Source: JBEBGV01 sp040081265 (lineage in GTDB: Bacteria; Acidobacteriota; Vicinamibacteria; Vicinamibacterales; UBA2999). Taken from it: a stretch of 38,475 nt of DNA. Positions 8,433 through 15,818 of this stretch are shown piece after piece. Made by a program: the position numbers and the translations under genes. The notes under the pieces were generated by a model. That model was given only the letters and a program-made list of their open reading frames with translations, was not told where the DNA came from and did not search any database. Position 1 is the stretch's first letter. Each line of letters starts with the position of its first letter. The stretch lies in NCBI GenBank assembly GCA_040081265.1, contig JBEBGV010000043.1:1-38475 (forward strand), read 5' to 3'.

Positions 8433-9526
8433 CGGACAAGTTCTCTGTATTGGCCGCTGTTGGCCTGGCTGTAATCGCCGTGGCATCGTGCGGGTCGTCG
8501 AGCAGTTCGACGACAACCGCACCAGCAGCGGCAACGGCCACGCAGGACGCTGGCTGTTCGCCGGCGGGCAACCTCAATTTCGTCTGCGGGCTCGAGGCGC
8601 CGGAAGACCTCGTTCTCCTGCCGTCGACATCCTTTCTCGTGGCGAGCGGCATGGAACCCGGCAGTGGCCTGCACCTGATCGATACCCGGACAAAGTCCGC
8701 GCAGTCCCTGACGTTTGTGGCCCGACCTGACGCTGTCCGTTTCGCCGGCTGCCCTGGCCCGCTTGACCCGGCCGCAGCGGTCCTGCACGGATTGAGCCTG
8801 AGGCCAGCCGAGGGGAGCCACCACACGCTGTACGCGACCAACCACGGAGGGCGCGAGTCGGTCGAGGTATTCGATCTCGACACGCAGGGCACCACGCCGT
8901 CGTTGACCTGGATCGGGTGCGTCGTGATGCCCGACATGCTCCCGGCCAACAGCGTTGCCGCCTTCAGCGACGGAGCCCTCGTGGCGACTGTGCTGATGAT
9001 GCCAGGTACCGGATTCGATGACGTCTTCGCCGGACGCAACACCGGCGCGGTGTTCATGTGGACTCCGGGGACCGCCGGATTCAGGCTGCTCCCGGGCACG
9101 GAACTCTCGGGCAACAACGGCATCGACACCTCACCAGACGATCGTGAGTTCTACGTCGCCTCGTCCGGCCTCAAGCGCATCGTCGCCTACTCCCGGAGCA
9201 ATCCCACGAAGGCGCTCCGCTACGCGCAGCTCGCCGAATTCGCACCCGACAACGTCCGCTGGATGAACGGCCAGCTCGTGACCGCGGGCATGATCGACGC
9301 CGAGCCTGCGTGCGGCGGTGCGCCAAAGAAGCCGGAAGACATCAGGTGTCCCAGAGGTTACGTCGCGGCAGCGGTAGACCCGCAGTCCATGAAGGTGACT
9401 GAAATCGCACGCGGACCGGCCGCCGCGCCGTACGGTGGCACCGCCACCGCGATTCAGGTCGGTGATGACCTCTGGCTCAGCTCCTTCAGTGCCGATCGCC
9501 TCGCCTGGCGGTCGCTCCGGCAGTAG
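8429..9526 (+). CDS. predicted lipoprotein, beta-propeller-like
   Basis: This 365-residue protein is of unknown function. Residues 1-21 form a lipoprotein signal (LAAVGLAVIAVASC, with Cys21 as the likely lipidated residue), followed by a Ser/Thr/Ala-rich linker. The body shows repeats typical of SMP-30/strictosidine synthase-like propellers, such as APEDLVLLPSTSFLVASG, GLHLIDTRTKS, LYATNHGGRESVEVFDLD and GNNGIDTSPDDREFYVASSGLKRIVAYS. This suggests a calcium-dependent lactonase-like fold, but no catalytic residues were assigned. The start overlaps the upstream acetyltransferase stop (ATGA), and the next acetyltransferase begins 7 bp after its stop, so the three genes likely form one transcript. 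Confidence 0.8.
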   Translation: MTDKFSVLAAVGLAVIAVASCGSSSSSTTTAPAAATATQDAGCSPAGNLNFVCGLEAPEDLVLLPSTSFLVASGMEPGSGLHLIDTRTKSAQSLTFVARPDAVRFAGCPGPLDPAAAVLHGLSLRPAEGSHHTLYATNHGGRESVEVFDLDTQGTTPSLTWIGCVVMPDMLPANSVAAFSDGALVATVLMMPGTGFDDVFAGRNTGAVFMWTPGTAGFRLLPGTELSGNNGIDTSPDDREFYVASSGLKRIVAYSRSNPTKALRYAQLAEFAPDNVRWMNGQLVTAGMIDAEPACGGAPKKPEDIRCPRGYVAAAVDPQSMKVTEIARGPAAAPYGGTATAIQVGDDLWLSSFSADRLAWRSLRQ

Positions 9527-9533
9527 CCTCCTG

Positions 9534-10088
9534 ATGCAGCTGGTGCGGCCGGCCACCGAATACCTGTCGCAGTACGTAGCCGCCCTTCAGCAGGGATGGT
9601 CACCCAACAATCTCAGGCCCGCGGCCGCTGCGGAGGAACTGGAGCGCATTGCGCGGAATCCAGACCGCTTTCTCGCCGAACAGGTGGATCGTGAAGCGCT
9701 TGGGCCCCCCATCGTCCGTCCGGATGGCTCGCGCGTCAGGCGGCTCCCCGGTGTGGTTCAGTGGATGTGGGACGGCGAGTTCTGCGGCGTCATTGGCCTC
9801 CGCTGGCAGCCGGGCACCACGGATCTTCCGCCGTACTGCCTCGGCCACATTGGCTACGCCGTCGTGCCCTGGAAGCGGCGACGGGGCTACGCCACCGCGG
9901 CCCTCGCCATGATCCTGCCCCTGGCCCGCGAGGAAGGGCTGGCGTTTGTCGAGCTGGTCGCGGACGCCGACAACCTGGCGTCACGGCGGGTGATCGAAGT
10001 CAACGGCGGAACCCTGGTCGAACACTTCAACAAGCCGACCGAGGACGGCGGGGCCCCAAGCGTCCGCTATCGCATTTCGCTCCCGTGA
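9534..10088 (+). CDS. GNAT-family acetyltransferase
   Basis: This is a 184-residue protein resembling the ribosomal-protein/aminoacyl acetyltransferase type of GNAT. It has GVIGLRWQP, GHIGYAVVPWKRRRGYATAAL (the acetyl-CoA loop RRRGYAT), LVADADNLASRRVIEVNGG, and the terminal VRYRISL beta strand. The upstream part (about 40-75) resembles the predicted acyltransferase YjaB/YafP-like segment DRFLAEQVD. The ATG at 9534 is preferred because the longer frame reaches back into the lipoprotein gene. It follows that gene by 7 bp and converges with the EF-hand gene 22 bp downstream. The substrate is unknown. Confidence 0.87.
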   Translation: MQLVRPATEYLSQYVAALQQGWSPNNLRPAAAAEELERIARNPDRFLAEQVDREALGPPIVRPDGSRVRRLPGVVQWMWDGEFCGVIGLRWQPGTTDLPPYCLGHIGYAVVPWKRRRGYATAALAMILPLAREEGLAFVELVADADNLASRRVIEVNGGTLVEHFNKPTEDGGAPSVRYRISLP

Positions 10089-10110
10089 GCGAGCGCCGGG
10101 TCCGCCGAAC

Positions 10111-11322
10111 TTACCTGGGTTCCCCTGTCAGCGTGCGAGGAGTTGCAGTGCGCGGAGGAGTAGACGCGGCGAACTCCTGACGACTGATCGCGCCGTCCCG
10201 GTTCGTGTCTACTTGTTCAAAACTGCGGCGCGACCATCGCCATTCGTCGGGACTGATCGAACGGTTGCGATCGACGTCGAGGCTGGCGAAGCTGTCGAAG
10301 GTCGTGCGACCTTGCGCCTGGCTGCCTGCCGTCGCGCGACCTTCGCCCGCGCCGTCGCCCCTCACCTCGGTCGGGCTCAGCATGCCGTCGCGGTTTCGGT
10401 CGAGCCACTGAAACGCGTCATAGGTACCGTGCCACTCACCGCGCTCCACCCGCCCGTTCCGGTTCACATCAAGGTCCTCAAACCGGTCACTCCGGTCGTC
10501 GTCGAGCGGGGTCGTGAACTCGCTCAACGACAGGAAGCCGTTGCGATCGCTGTCGGTCCGCCGGAACGATTCCGCGTCGTAGTACCACTCGCTCGCGGCA
10601 ATCCTGTTGTCCCGGTTGCGATCCAGCCGCGTGAAGTCGTCCCGACTCCATTCCTGCGGTTCGAATGGATCGAAGTCATCGTCAGCGGTGTTACGGGCCC
10701 CGCGCGAGACACCGGTGCGCAACTCGTCGCCCGACAGCACACCGTCACGGTTCCAGTCGTGCACATTGAAAGACTGAGCGCTGCCGTTCCATTCCTCACG
10801 AGTCACCGTGCCATTCCGATCGCGATCCATCCCCGGAAAGCGCGTTGAGGTATTCGGAGGTGCGGTGACCCCAGCGCCGCAGAACCGCACCATTGATCCA
10901 GGCACGGTGTCGAAGCCGAAGGCGTTCTGATACTCTGGCGAATTCATCAACGCGTCGATCACCGGCTCAACACCCTGGGCCGACAGCGTCTGCGAATGGC
11001 CCTGCAAACCCTCCGCATCAGGCTGGCGACCCAGCAGGTGCATGTAGAGCTGCGTCACGGCCGCGCGGGGCTCGGGGTTATTGCCGCCAAGAAACCTTCG
11101 CCGATGCTCTTGCGACAGCGCCAGGTCGCGAACGAGATCACGAACGCTGGCCTCCCCGCTGCTCAATCGTCTGGCCTGAGCCGCATTGTCGGCTCCTGCG
11201 GTGCGTCCCACCACCTGCTGATGGATCGCATCAACCACCCGTCGGCTGTCAGTCGTGCACTGCTGACCAAAGACAACCGAGGGAACAGATACCAGAAGTA
11301 TGAACACGAACGCGACGCGCAT
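10111..11322 (-). CDS. secreted protein with DUF4214-like domain and eight calcium loops
   Basis: This 403-residue protein has a signal peptide (MRVAFVFILLVSVPSVVFGQ) and an N-terminal domain (about 28-135) resembling DUF4214, with YMHLLGRQPDAEGL and NSPEYQNAFG. Eight 12-residue EF-hand-type loops begin at residues 166, 189, 234, 257, 285, 308, 349 and 372. Within each of the four pairs the loops are exactly 23 residues apart. The first loop of every pair ends in Glu-Trp, and the second ends Glu-Leu, Phe or Val. Loops three and seven lack the central Gly. The start is fixed by a strong GGAGG 8 bp before the ATG at 11322. It is probably an extracytoplasmic calcium-binding protein; its partner is unknown. 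It is divergent from the outer-membrane barrel gene. Confidence 0.88.
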   Translation of the reverse strand: MRVAFVFILLVSVPSVVFGQQCTTDSRRVVDAIHQQVVGRTAGADNAAQARRLSSGEASVRDLVRDLALSQEHRRRFLGGNNPEPRAAVTQLYMHLLGRQPDAEGLQGHSQTLSAQGVEPVIDALMNSPEYQNAFGFDTVPGSMVRFCGAGVTAPPNTSTRFPGMDRDRNGTVTREEWNGSAQSFNVHDWNRDGVLSGDELRTGVSRGARNTADDDFDPFEPQEWSRDDFTRLDRNRDNRIAASEWYYDAESFRRTDSDRNGFLSLSEFTTPLDDDRSDRFEDLDVNRNGRVERGEWHGTYDAFQWLDRNRDGMLSPTEVRGDGAGEGRATAGSQAQGRTTFDSFASLDVDRNRSISPDEWRWSRRSFEQVDTNRDGAISRQEFAASTPPRTATPRTLTGEPR

Positions 11323-11597
11323 GGCAGATCCTCCAGCCCGCCCCTGCGCAGTAACCATGCCACGAGCAAAGTGAGAGACATCACAGCTCGATAACTCCCC
11401 GTCTCACAGCCGAGCCCGAGGGCCGGCAATTTTTACCGCACGCGGCACCGCAATGCTCTCGGCTCAGCTCGAGACGCGGGCGGGGTCGACGAGAACACGC
11501 CTGATAAGCCGCATTGCGTGGATGAGGCTGTGGATGAGGCTGCGCAGGTACGTCACTTGCTCAAGAAGCGAGCAGGACCTTTTCTTAGGAGCGGATA
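11323..11597. other. 275-bp divergent intergenic region
   Basis: This region separates the EF-hand gene (minus) from the barrel gene (plus). It contains the GGAGG of the former near 11330, a T-run (ggcaattttt) near 11430, a perfect 12-bp tandem repeat at 11519-11542, a small stem with a 7-nt loop near 11558-11574, and the AGGAG of the barrel gene near 11587. No convincing sigma70 promoter was seen. Confidence 0.6.
11519..11542 (+). repeat. perfect 12-bp tandem duplication
   Basis: TGGATGAGGCTG occurs twice in direct succession (11519-11530 and 11531-11542), 55 bp before the barrel-protein start. It may be a pair of regulator half-sites or a slipped-strand duplication. Confidence 0.85.
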
Positions 11598-12176
11598 ATG
11601 AACGGAAAACGTATCGCGATGGCTGTTGCCATTGCAGTGGTGTCGTTGACGCCGACAGCGGCGCGCGCGGATGTCTTGCTGACCCCCTTCGCTGGAATCA
11701 CTTTCGGCGGCTCGGGCGATTCAACCGGAACCTTCGGAGCCGGGCTGGCGTTCATGGGCGCGGGCATTTTTGGATTTGAAGCCGAGGTCGCTTACACGCC
11801 TTCGTTCTTCGACTCCGCAGACTTCGAGTTCATCGACTCCGACAACGCGGTCAGCGTGATGGGCAACCTCATTCTCGGTGCGCCCATCGGCGGCACTGAG
11901 GGCAAGGGCGTCCGTCCGTATGCCACGGTCGGCGTGGGAATGCTCAAGACCAACGTGAACAGCAGCAATCCGTTGTTCGGCAACGTGTCGAACACGGACT
12001 TCGGCGTCAACGCGGGAGCGGGCGTGATGGCCTTCTTCAGCGATCACGTCGGCATCCGCGGCGACATGCGCTATTTCAGGGCGCTGACCGACCCGCAGGA
12101 AGACAACGAGTTCGACATCGACTTCGGAGGCTTGCACTTCTGGAGAGGATACGTCGGACTGACCTTCAAGTTCTGA
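11598..12176 (+). CDS. outer-membrane beta-barrel protein
   Basis: This 192-residue protein has a signal peptide (MNGKRIAMAVAIAVVSLTPTAARA). The body is of alternating amphipathic strands typical of small OmpA/OmpW-like barrels, such as LLTPFAGITFGGSGDSTG, GIFGFEAEVAYTPSFF, RPYATVGVGMLK and FGVNAGAGVMAFFSDHVGIRGDMRYF. It ends in YVGLTFKF with a C-terminal Phe, the usual signal for the BAM machinery. The start is supported by AGGAG 7 bp upstream. It may be a porin-like or structural outer-membrane protein; I cannot assign a solute. It is monocistronic: a strong palindrome follows its stop. Confidence 0.88.
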   Translation: MNGKRIAMAVAIAVVSLTPTAARADVLLTPFAGITFGGSGDSTGTFGAGLAFMGAGIFGFEAEVAYTPSFFDSADFEFIDSDNAVSVMGNLILGAPIGGTEGKGVRPYATVGVGMLKTNVNSSNPLFGNVSNTDFGVNAGAGVMAFFSDHVGIRGDMRYFRALTDPQEDNEFDIDFGGLHFWRGYVGLTFKF

Positions 12177-12185
12177 ACACAGGTG

Positions 12186-12211
12186 CCACGAGGGGCGTAC
12201 GCCCCTCGTGG
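12186..12211. terminator. perfect 26-bp palindrome between convergent genes
   Basis: A perfect self-complementary 26-bp sequence, flanked by AGGTG (12181-12185) and CACCT (12218-12222), which could extend the stem. It lies between the barrel gene and the convergent ntrC-like gene. There is no T-run on either strand, so it could be a bidirectional terminator or mRNA end protector without a classical U-tract. Confidence 0.55.
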
Positions 12212-12228
12212 TCCCTGCACCTCGGAGG

Positions 12229-13593
12229 TTACGAGGCCGGGGTGTCTTCCTTGCGGTATTCCTGAAGCCTGGTGTACAGCGTCTTCAGGCTGATGCCGAG
12301 CACGCCAGCCGTCTTGGTCTTGCTCCCGTCCATGTGTGACATCGTCGCGACAATGAGTCGTCGCTCGACATCGGCGAGCGTCATGCCGACATGCACGGCG
12401 AGCGCGTGCCCGGACTGGGGCACCAGCGCCGCCGGGTCACGAATTTCTGCCGGGAAGCAGTCCGGCGTCAGATCTTCGTGCGCCATGATGTAGGCGCTGT
12501 AAACGGCGTTTTTCAGCTCGCGCACGTTCCCGGGCCAGTGATACTCGCGAAGGATCTTGATCGAGTCTGCCGACAGCCGCTTGGTCGCGCCCTCGGTTTC
12601 TGCGATCTGGCGCAGGAAGCGCTCCGACAACAACTCGACGTCCTCGAGACGATCCCGGAGAGGCGGAAGCGACAGCTGAAACACCTTGAGCCGATAGTAG
12701 AGGTCGTCGCGCAGGCGTCCCTGTTTCACTGCCTCGTCCGGATTGCGGTTGGTCGCAGCAATGAAGCGGACATCCACGGCCAGCGGCGACTCACCTCCGG
12801 TGCGCATGAACGTGCCGGTTTCGAGCACCCGCAGGAGCTTCACCTGGAGCTCCATCGGCATCTCGGTGATCTCGTCGAGAAACAGCGTGCCGCGCATCGC
12901 CTGCTCGAAGACGCCCTTGTGCCGGCGTTCGGCGCCGGTGAAGCTGCCGCGCTCGTGCCCGAACAGCTCGCTCTCAATCAGCGTCGGCGACATCGCACCG
13001 CAGTTCAGCGCCACGAACGGACCGTGCCGGCGGCGGCTCAGGTCGTGGACCGTGCGCGCCACCAGTTCCTTGCCCGTGCCGCTTTCGCCCGAGATCAGCA
13101 CCGTCGCACTCGTCGGCGACACGCGCGAGATCTGCTCGTAGATTTCCTTCATCCTGGCCGAGGTCCCGACCAGCAGGCCGAACGAGCCCTTGGTCGGAAG
13201 GCTCGCGCGCAGCGCGCCGATCTCCTGCTTGAGACCCCGTGTCTGGGCGACATCGGCGAGAATGGCCCGCAGATGGGTGAAGTCGAGCGGCTTGGTCAGG
13301 TAATCGGAGACACCACGTCGAAGCGCCGCGATCGCCGTGGCCACACTCGCCTGACCGGTGATCAGAACGACGGCCGGTGACGATGCCGGATCCAGCTCGT
13401 CGAGCAGCGACATCCCTTCGCCGTCGGGCAAGTGCAGGTCGAGCAGGATGACGTCGGGCGGACGCGCCTGCAACTCCTGACGAGCGCTCTGGAGCGAGCG
13501 AGCCCGTGATGTGGAAAAGCCTTCCCGCTCCACCAGCTCGGCCAGGGAAGAGAGGGTCTCGGAGTGATCGTCGACGATGAGCGCGTGCGGCAT
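12229..13593 (-). CDS. NtrC-family sigma54-dependent response regulator
   Basis: This 454-residue protein has three intact domains. The receiver (1-115) has Asp52 as phospho-acceptor and Lys101. The AAA+ domain has Walker A GESGTGKE (169-176), the sigma54-contact loop GSFTGA (216-221, the Ser variant of GAFTGA), and Walker B GTLFLDEI (235-242). The C-terminal Fis-type helix-turn-helix is about 410-450 (TAGVLGISLKTLYTRLQEY). It should activate sigma54 promoters on phosphorylation. It starts 12 bp after the stop of the small kinase gene at 13606, which is therefore its likely partner. No good Shine-Dalgarno is visible, which suggests translational coupling. Targets are unknown. Confidence 0.96.
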   Translation of the reverse strand: MPHALIVDDHSETLSSLAELVEREGFSTSRARSLQSARQELQARPPDVILLDLHLPDGEGMSLLDELDPASSPAVVLITGQASVATAIAALRRGVSDYLTKPLDFTHLRAILADVAQTRGLKQEIGALRASLPTKGSFGLLVGTSARMKEIYEQISRVSPTSATVLISGESGTGKELVARTVHDLSRRRHGPFVALNCGAMSPTLIESELFGHERGSFTGAERRHKGVFEQAMRGTLFLDEITEMPMELQVKLLRVLETGTFMRTGGESPLAVDVRFIAATNRNPDEAVKQGRLRDDLYYRLKVFQLSLPPLRDRLEDVELLSERFLRQIAETEGATKRLSADSIKILREYHWPGNVRELKNAVYSAYIMAHEDLTPDCFPAEIRDPAALVPQSGHALAVHVGMTLADVERRLIVATMSHMDGSKTKTAGVLGISLKTLYTRLQEYRKEDTPAS

Positions 13594-13605
13594 AGGGAGT
13601 GTGGG

Positions 13606-14343
13606 TCAGTTCGCGAGCGGGAGCCGCATACGGAATGTTACCCCGGTTCCAGGGGGGTCAAGAGCCACAGTCCCGCCGTGGGATGCGATCACGGACCTGG
13701 CCACATGCAGTCCCAGCCCAAGTCCTTGTGGCTTGGTTGAAAAGAAGAGATCCCAGACTTTTGGACGAACATCCACAGGAATGCCAGCGCCGGTGTCTGA
13801 AACGGCCAGCAGGGCGTGCCGGTCTTCGGCCGTGAGATCGAAGGTCAGTTCGCCTCCGTTCTCCATGGCCTCAAGACCGTTGATGGTCACGTTGAAGAGC
13901 GCAAGACGAAGCTCATCCGCGTCCCCCATCACCTCGACCAGCATCGACGGGCGAACGAACGTCAGCGTGACACTCTGCCGCTGAGCGCGTCGGCGCACCG
14001 ATGCCATGACGGCATCCACCAGCGAGTCGAGCGCCACCCGCTGCACACCGGTCCGCTCCGGCCTGCTTTGCTCGAGGGCGCGACCAGTCGAGTCCGCCAG
14101 TCGCTTGAGCTCTCGTCTGAGTGAGTCGAGGCAACGTTCCTGGAGAGCGCGCTCGCGTGGCTCGACCTGCCCGTCAGTGAGGGTTCTCGTCAGCAGCTCC
14201 ACGTTGATGGTCATCGCGTTCAGCGAGTCCCTGAAGTCATGAGCCGCCTGCGTGTGCAACGCGCCCAGCATCTCCGACCGACTGGCCAGCCAGACGGCGC
14301 GTTCGAGCCCTGCTCCCGGATCATTCACGAACTGCCTCGCCAT
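13606..14343 (-). CDS. small cytoplasmic histidine kinase (NtrB-like)
   Basis: This is a 245-residue kinase with only the transmitter core and no transmembrane helix or recognisable sensor domain. The H-box is AAHDFRDSLNAM (His35), with Ser replacing the usual Pro. The N-box INGLEAM (Asn155), the G1 box SDTGAGIP (Asp183) and the G2 box GLGLGLHVARSV are intact. Its start overlaps the end of the hybrid-kinase gene by 23 bp, and its stop lies 12 bp before the ntrC-like start. Gene order points to phosphotransfer to the NtrC-type regulator, with input perhaps coming from the preceding hybrid kinase. Confidence 0.92.
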   Translation of the reverse strand: MARQFVNDPGAGLERAVWLASRSEMLGALHTQAAHDFRDSLNAMTINVELLTRTLTDGQVEPRERALQERCLDSLRRELKRLADSTGRALEQSRPERTGVQRVALDSLVDAVMASVRRRAQRQSVTLTFVRPSMLVEVMGDADELRLALFNVTINGLEAMENGGELTFDLTAEDRHALLAVSDTGAGIPVDVRPKVWDLFFSTKPQGLGLGLHVARSVIASHGGTVALDPPGTGVTFRMRLPLAN

Positions 14344-15655
14344 GGTTACGACGTTCCCCGGCCCTGCGGCGCAACAGCGTGCCGCGAGCGCTCGCCGCGC
14401 CTCGCTCGGCCAGCAGCTGCGCGAGCCTCAACTCCCCCACGGGCTTGACCAGATGAAGGTCGAATCCGGCGTCCGCCGTATCGCGACGATCCTCTGGCTG
14501 CCCCCACCCGGTGAGCGCGACAAGCGTCGCTTCGGAGCCCCAGGGCCTGCGTCGCATTTCCCGAGCCGTATCGTACCCGTTCAGCCGCGGCATGCCGAGG
14601 TCCAGCAGCACGAGTTCGGGCATGAATGCTTCGCCGGCCGCCAGCGCCTCGAGTCCGTCGTGCGCCACCTGCACGTCGTGCCCCAGCAACCGCAGGTGCA
14701 TCTGCAGCGCCGCCGCCGCATCGTGATTGTCATCGGCCACGAGCACCCGGAGCGAGGTCGGCGAGACGGTCACCTCGGCTGGTCCGCTCCTGGGCGAATC
14801 CACGGTCCCGTGAGTCACGGGCAGGCGAAGGGTCACCGTTGTGCCGCATCCCGGCCCCTCGCTGACCACCTCGACGCGGCCCTGGTGGAGCTCGGCCAGC
14901 CGACGCACGAGCGCCAGGCCGATGCCGAGCCCGCCCTGACCGTGATCTGACTGCACGAACAACTCAAAGACACTCGGCAGCAGATGGGCCGAAATGCCCG
15001 TCCCGCTGTCGGCGACGGTGACCACAGCCTCGTTGTCATCGCGACGCAGGCTGAGCGCCACGCGCCCCCCGGGTTCAGTGAACTTCACCGCGTTCTGGAG
15101 AACGTTGCCGACGATCTGGACCATGCGCGTCGAGTCGCCATCCACGACCAGGTCCTCGTCGGGCAGGGACACCGTCAGCTCGTGCTGCTTGGCCGTGACA
15201 CGAGCGCGCGCCACGTCAACCGCCTCGGCGACGACAGCCGAAAGCGAGACCGGCTCGCGCACCAGCGTAATCGTGCCCCGCGTGATCCGTGAGACGTCCA
15301 TCAGGTCGTCGATCAGACGCACCAGGTGCTCGACCTGGCGTTCGATGATGTCGCGCGCGCGACCGCGATGCGGTTCAGGAAGATCCCCCTGACGCAACAG
15401 CTGCACTGCCGTGCGAATCGGCGCCAGAGGGTTACGCAGCTCATGCGCCAGCACCGCGATGAACTCGTCCTTCCGACGATCGGCCTCACGCAACGCCTCG
15501 CGCAGCGCCTCGGTCGTCGCCTCGAGCTCGCGCGTCAGCTCGGCGACACGCTGCTCGAGCTCGTGATTCAGCCGCGTGAGCGCGTGAGGTTTACGTTGTA
15601 GATCGGCAGAGACCGTGACCTTCGAGGGCGCCATCCGCTCACTGCTGCGGTGCAT
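14321..15655 (-). CDS. hybrid histidine kinase with C-terminal receiver
   Basis: This is a 444-residue cytoplasmic protein. A coiled-coil-like lead (about 25-60, RLNHELEQRVAELTRELEA) is followed by a HisKA domain with AHELRNPLAPI (His71), the N-box NVLQNAVKF (Asn188), the G1 box ADSGTGIS, and G2 GGLGIGLALV. The C-terminal receiver (about 302-415) has DDN near 308, phospho-acceptor Asp352 in LLDLGMP, and Lys404. All catalytic residues are intact. No membrane segment or PAS domain was seen, so the signal may enter through a partner protein. The ATG at 15655 is preferred over 15634 because GAGGAG lies 11 bp upstream. A strong inverted repeat sits just 5' of the gene. Confidence 0.94.
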   Translation of the reverse strand: MHRSSERMAPSKVTVSADLQRKPHALTRLNHELEQRVAELTRELEATTEALREALREADRRKDEFIAVLAHELRNPLAPIRTAVQLLRQGDLPEPHRGRARDIIERQVEHLVRLIDDLMDVSRITRGTITLVREPVSLSAVVAEAVDVARARVTAKQHELTVSLPDEDLVVDGDSTRMVQIVGNVLQNAVKFTEPGGRVALSLRRDDNEAVVTVADSGTGISAHLLPSVFELFVQSDHGQGGLGIGLALVRRLAELHQGRVEVVSEGPGCGTTVTLRLPVTHGTVDSPRSGPAEVTVSPTSLRVLVADDNHDAAAALQMHLRLLGHDVQVAHDGLEALAAGEAFMPELVLLDLGMPRLNGYDTAREMRRRPWGSEATLVALTGWGQPEDRRDTADAGFDLHLVKPVGELRLAQLLAERGAASARGTLLRRRAGERRNHGEAVRE

Positions 15656-15684
15656 GCAAGTTTGTGCTCCTCGGCTACGTGCCA

Positions 15685-15717
15685 GTAAATCCTACCGACG
15701 CGATCGGTAGGACTTAC
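15685..15717. promoter_or_regulatory. 14-bp inverted repeat upstream of the hybrid kinase
   Basis: Arms 15685-15698 and 15704-15717 are complementary except for one position, around a 5-bp centre; the inner 9 bp of each arm match perfectly. It lies 30 bp before the start codon at 15655 and about 100 bp after the stop of the preceding gene. It could be an operator, a terminator for the upstream genes, or a leader hairpin. No T-run is present. Confidence 0.5.
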
Positions 15718-15818
15718 CGGTCAGGCGCCACGGATGAGGCAAAGCCTCGACTGGAGCAAGACCTGTGCTGGATGGACGCGAACGGTCCGACGTGACGCGA
15801 CGTGGGGCGGAGTCAGCG

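Noticed and set aside
11558..11590. Small stem followed by CCTTTTCTT as a terminator or attenuator
   Set aside because: The stem is only 5 bp with a 7-nt loop and the T-run is broken; no upstream transcript on that strand needs terminating.
12391..13380. Open frame of 329 codons opposite the NtrC-type gene
   Set aside because: It is the antisense of the AAA domain, Arg/His-rich, with no independent support.
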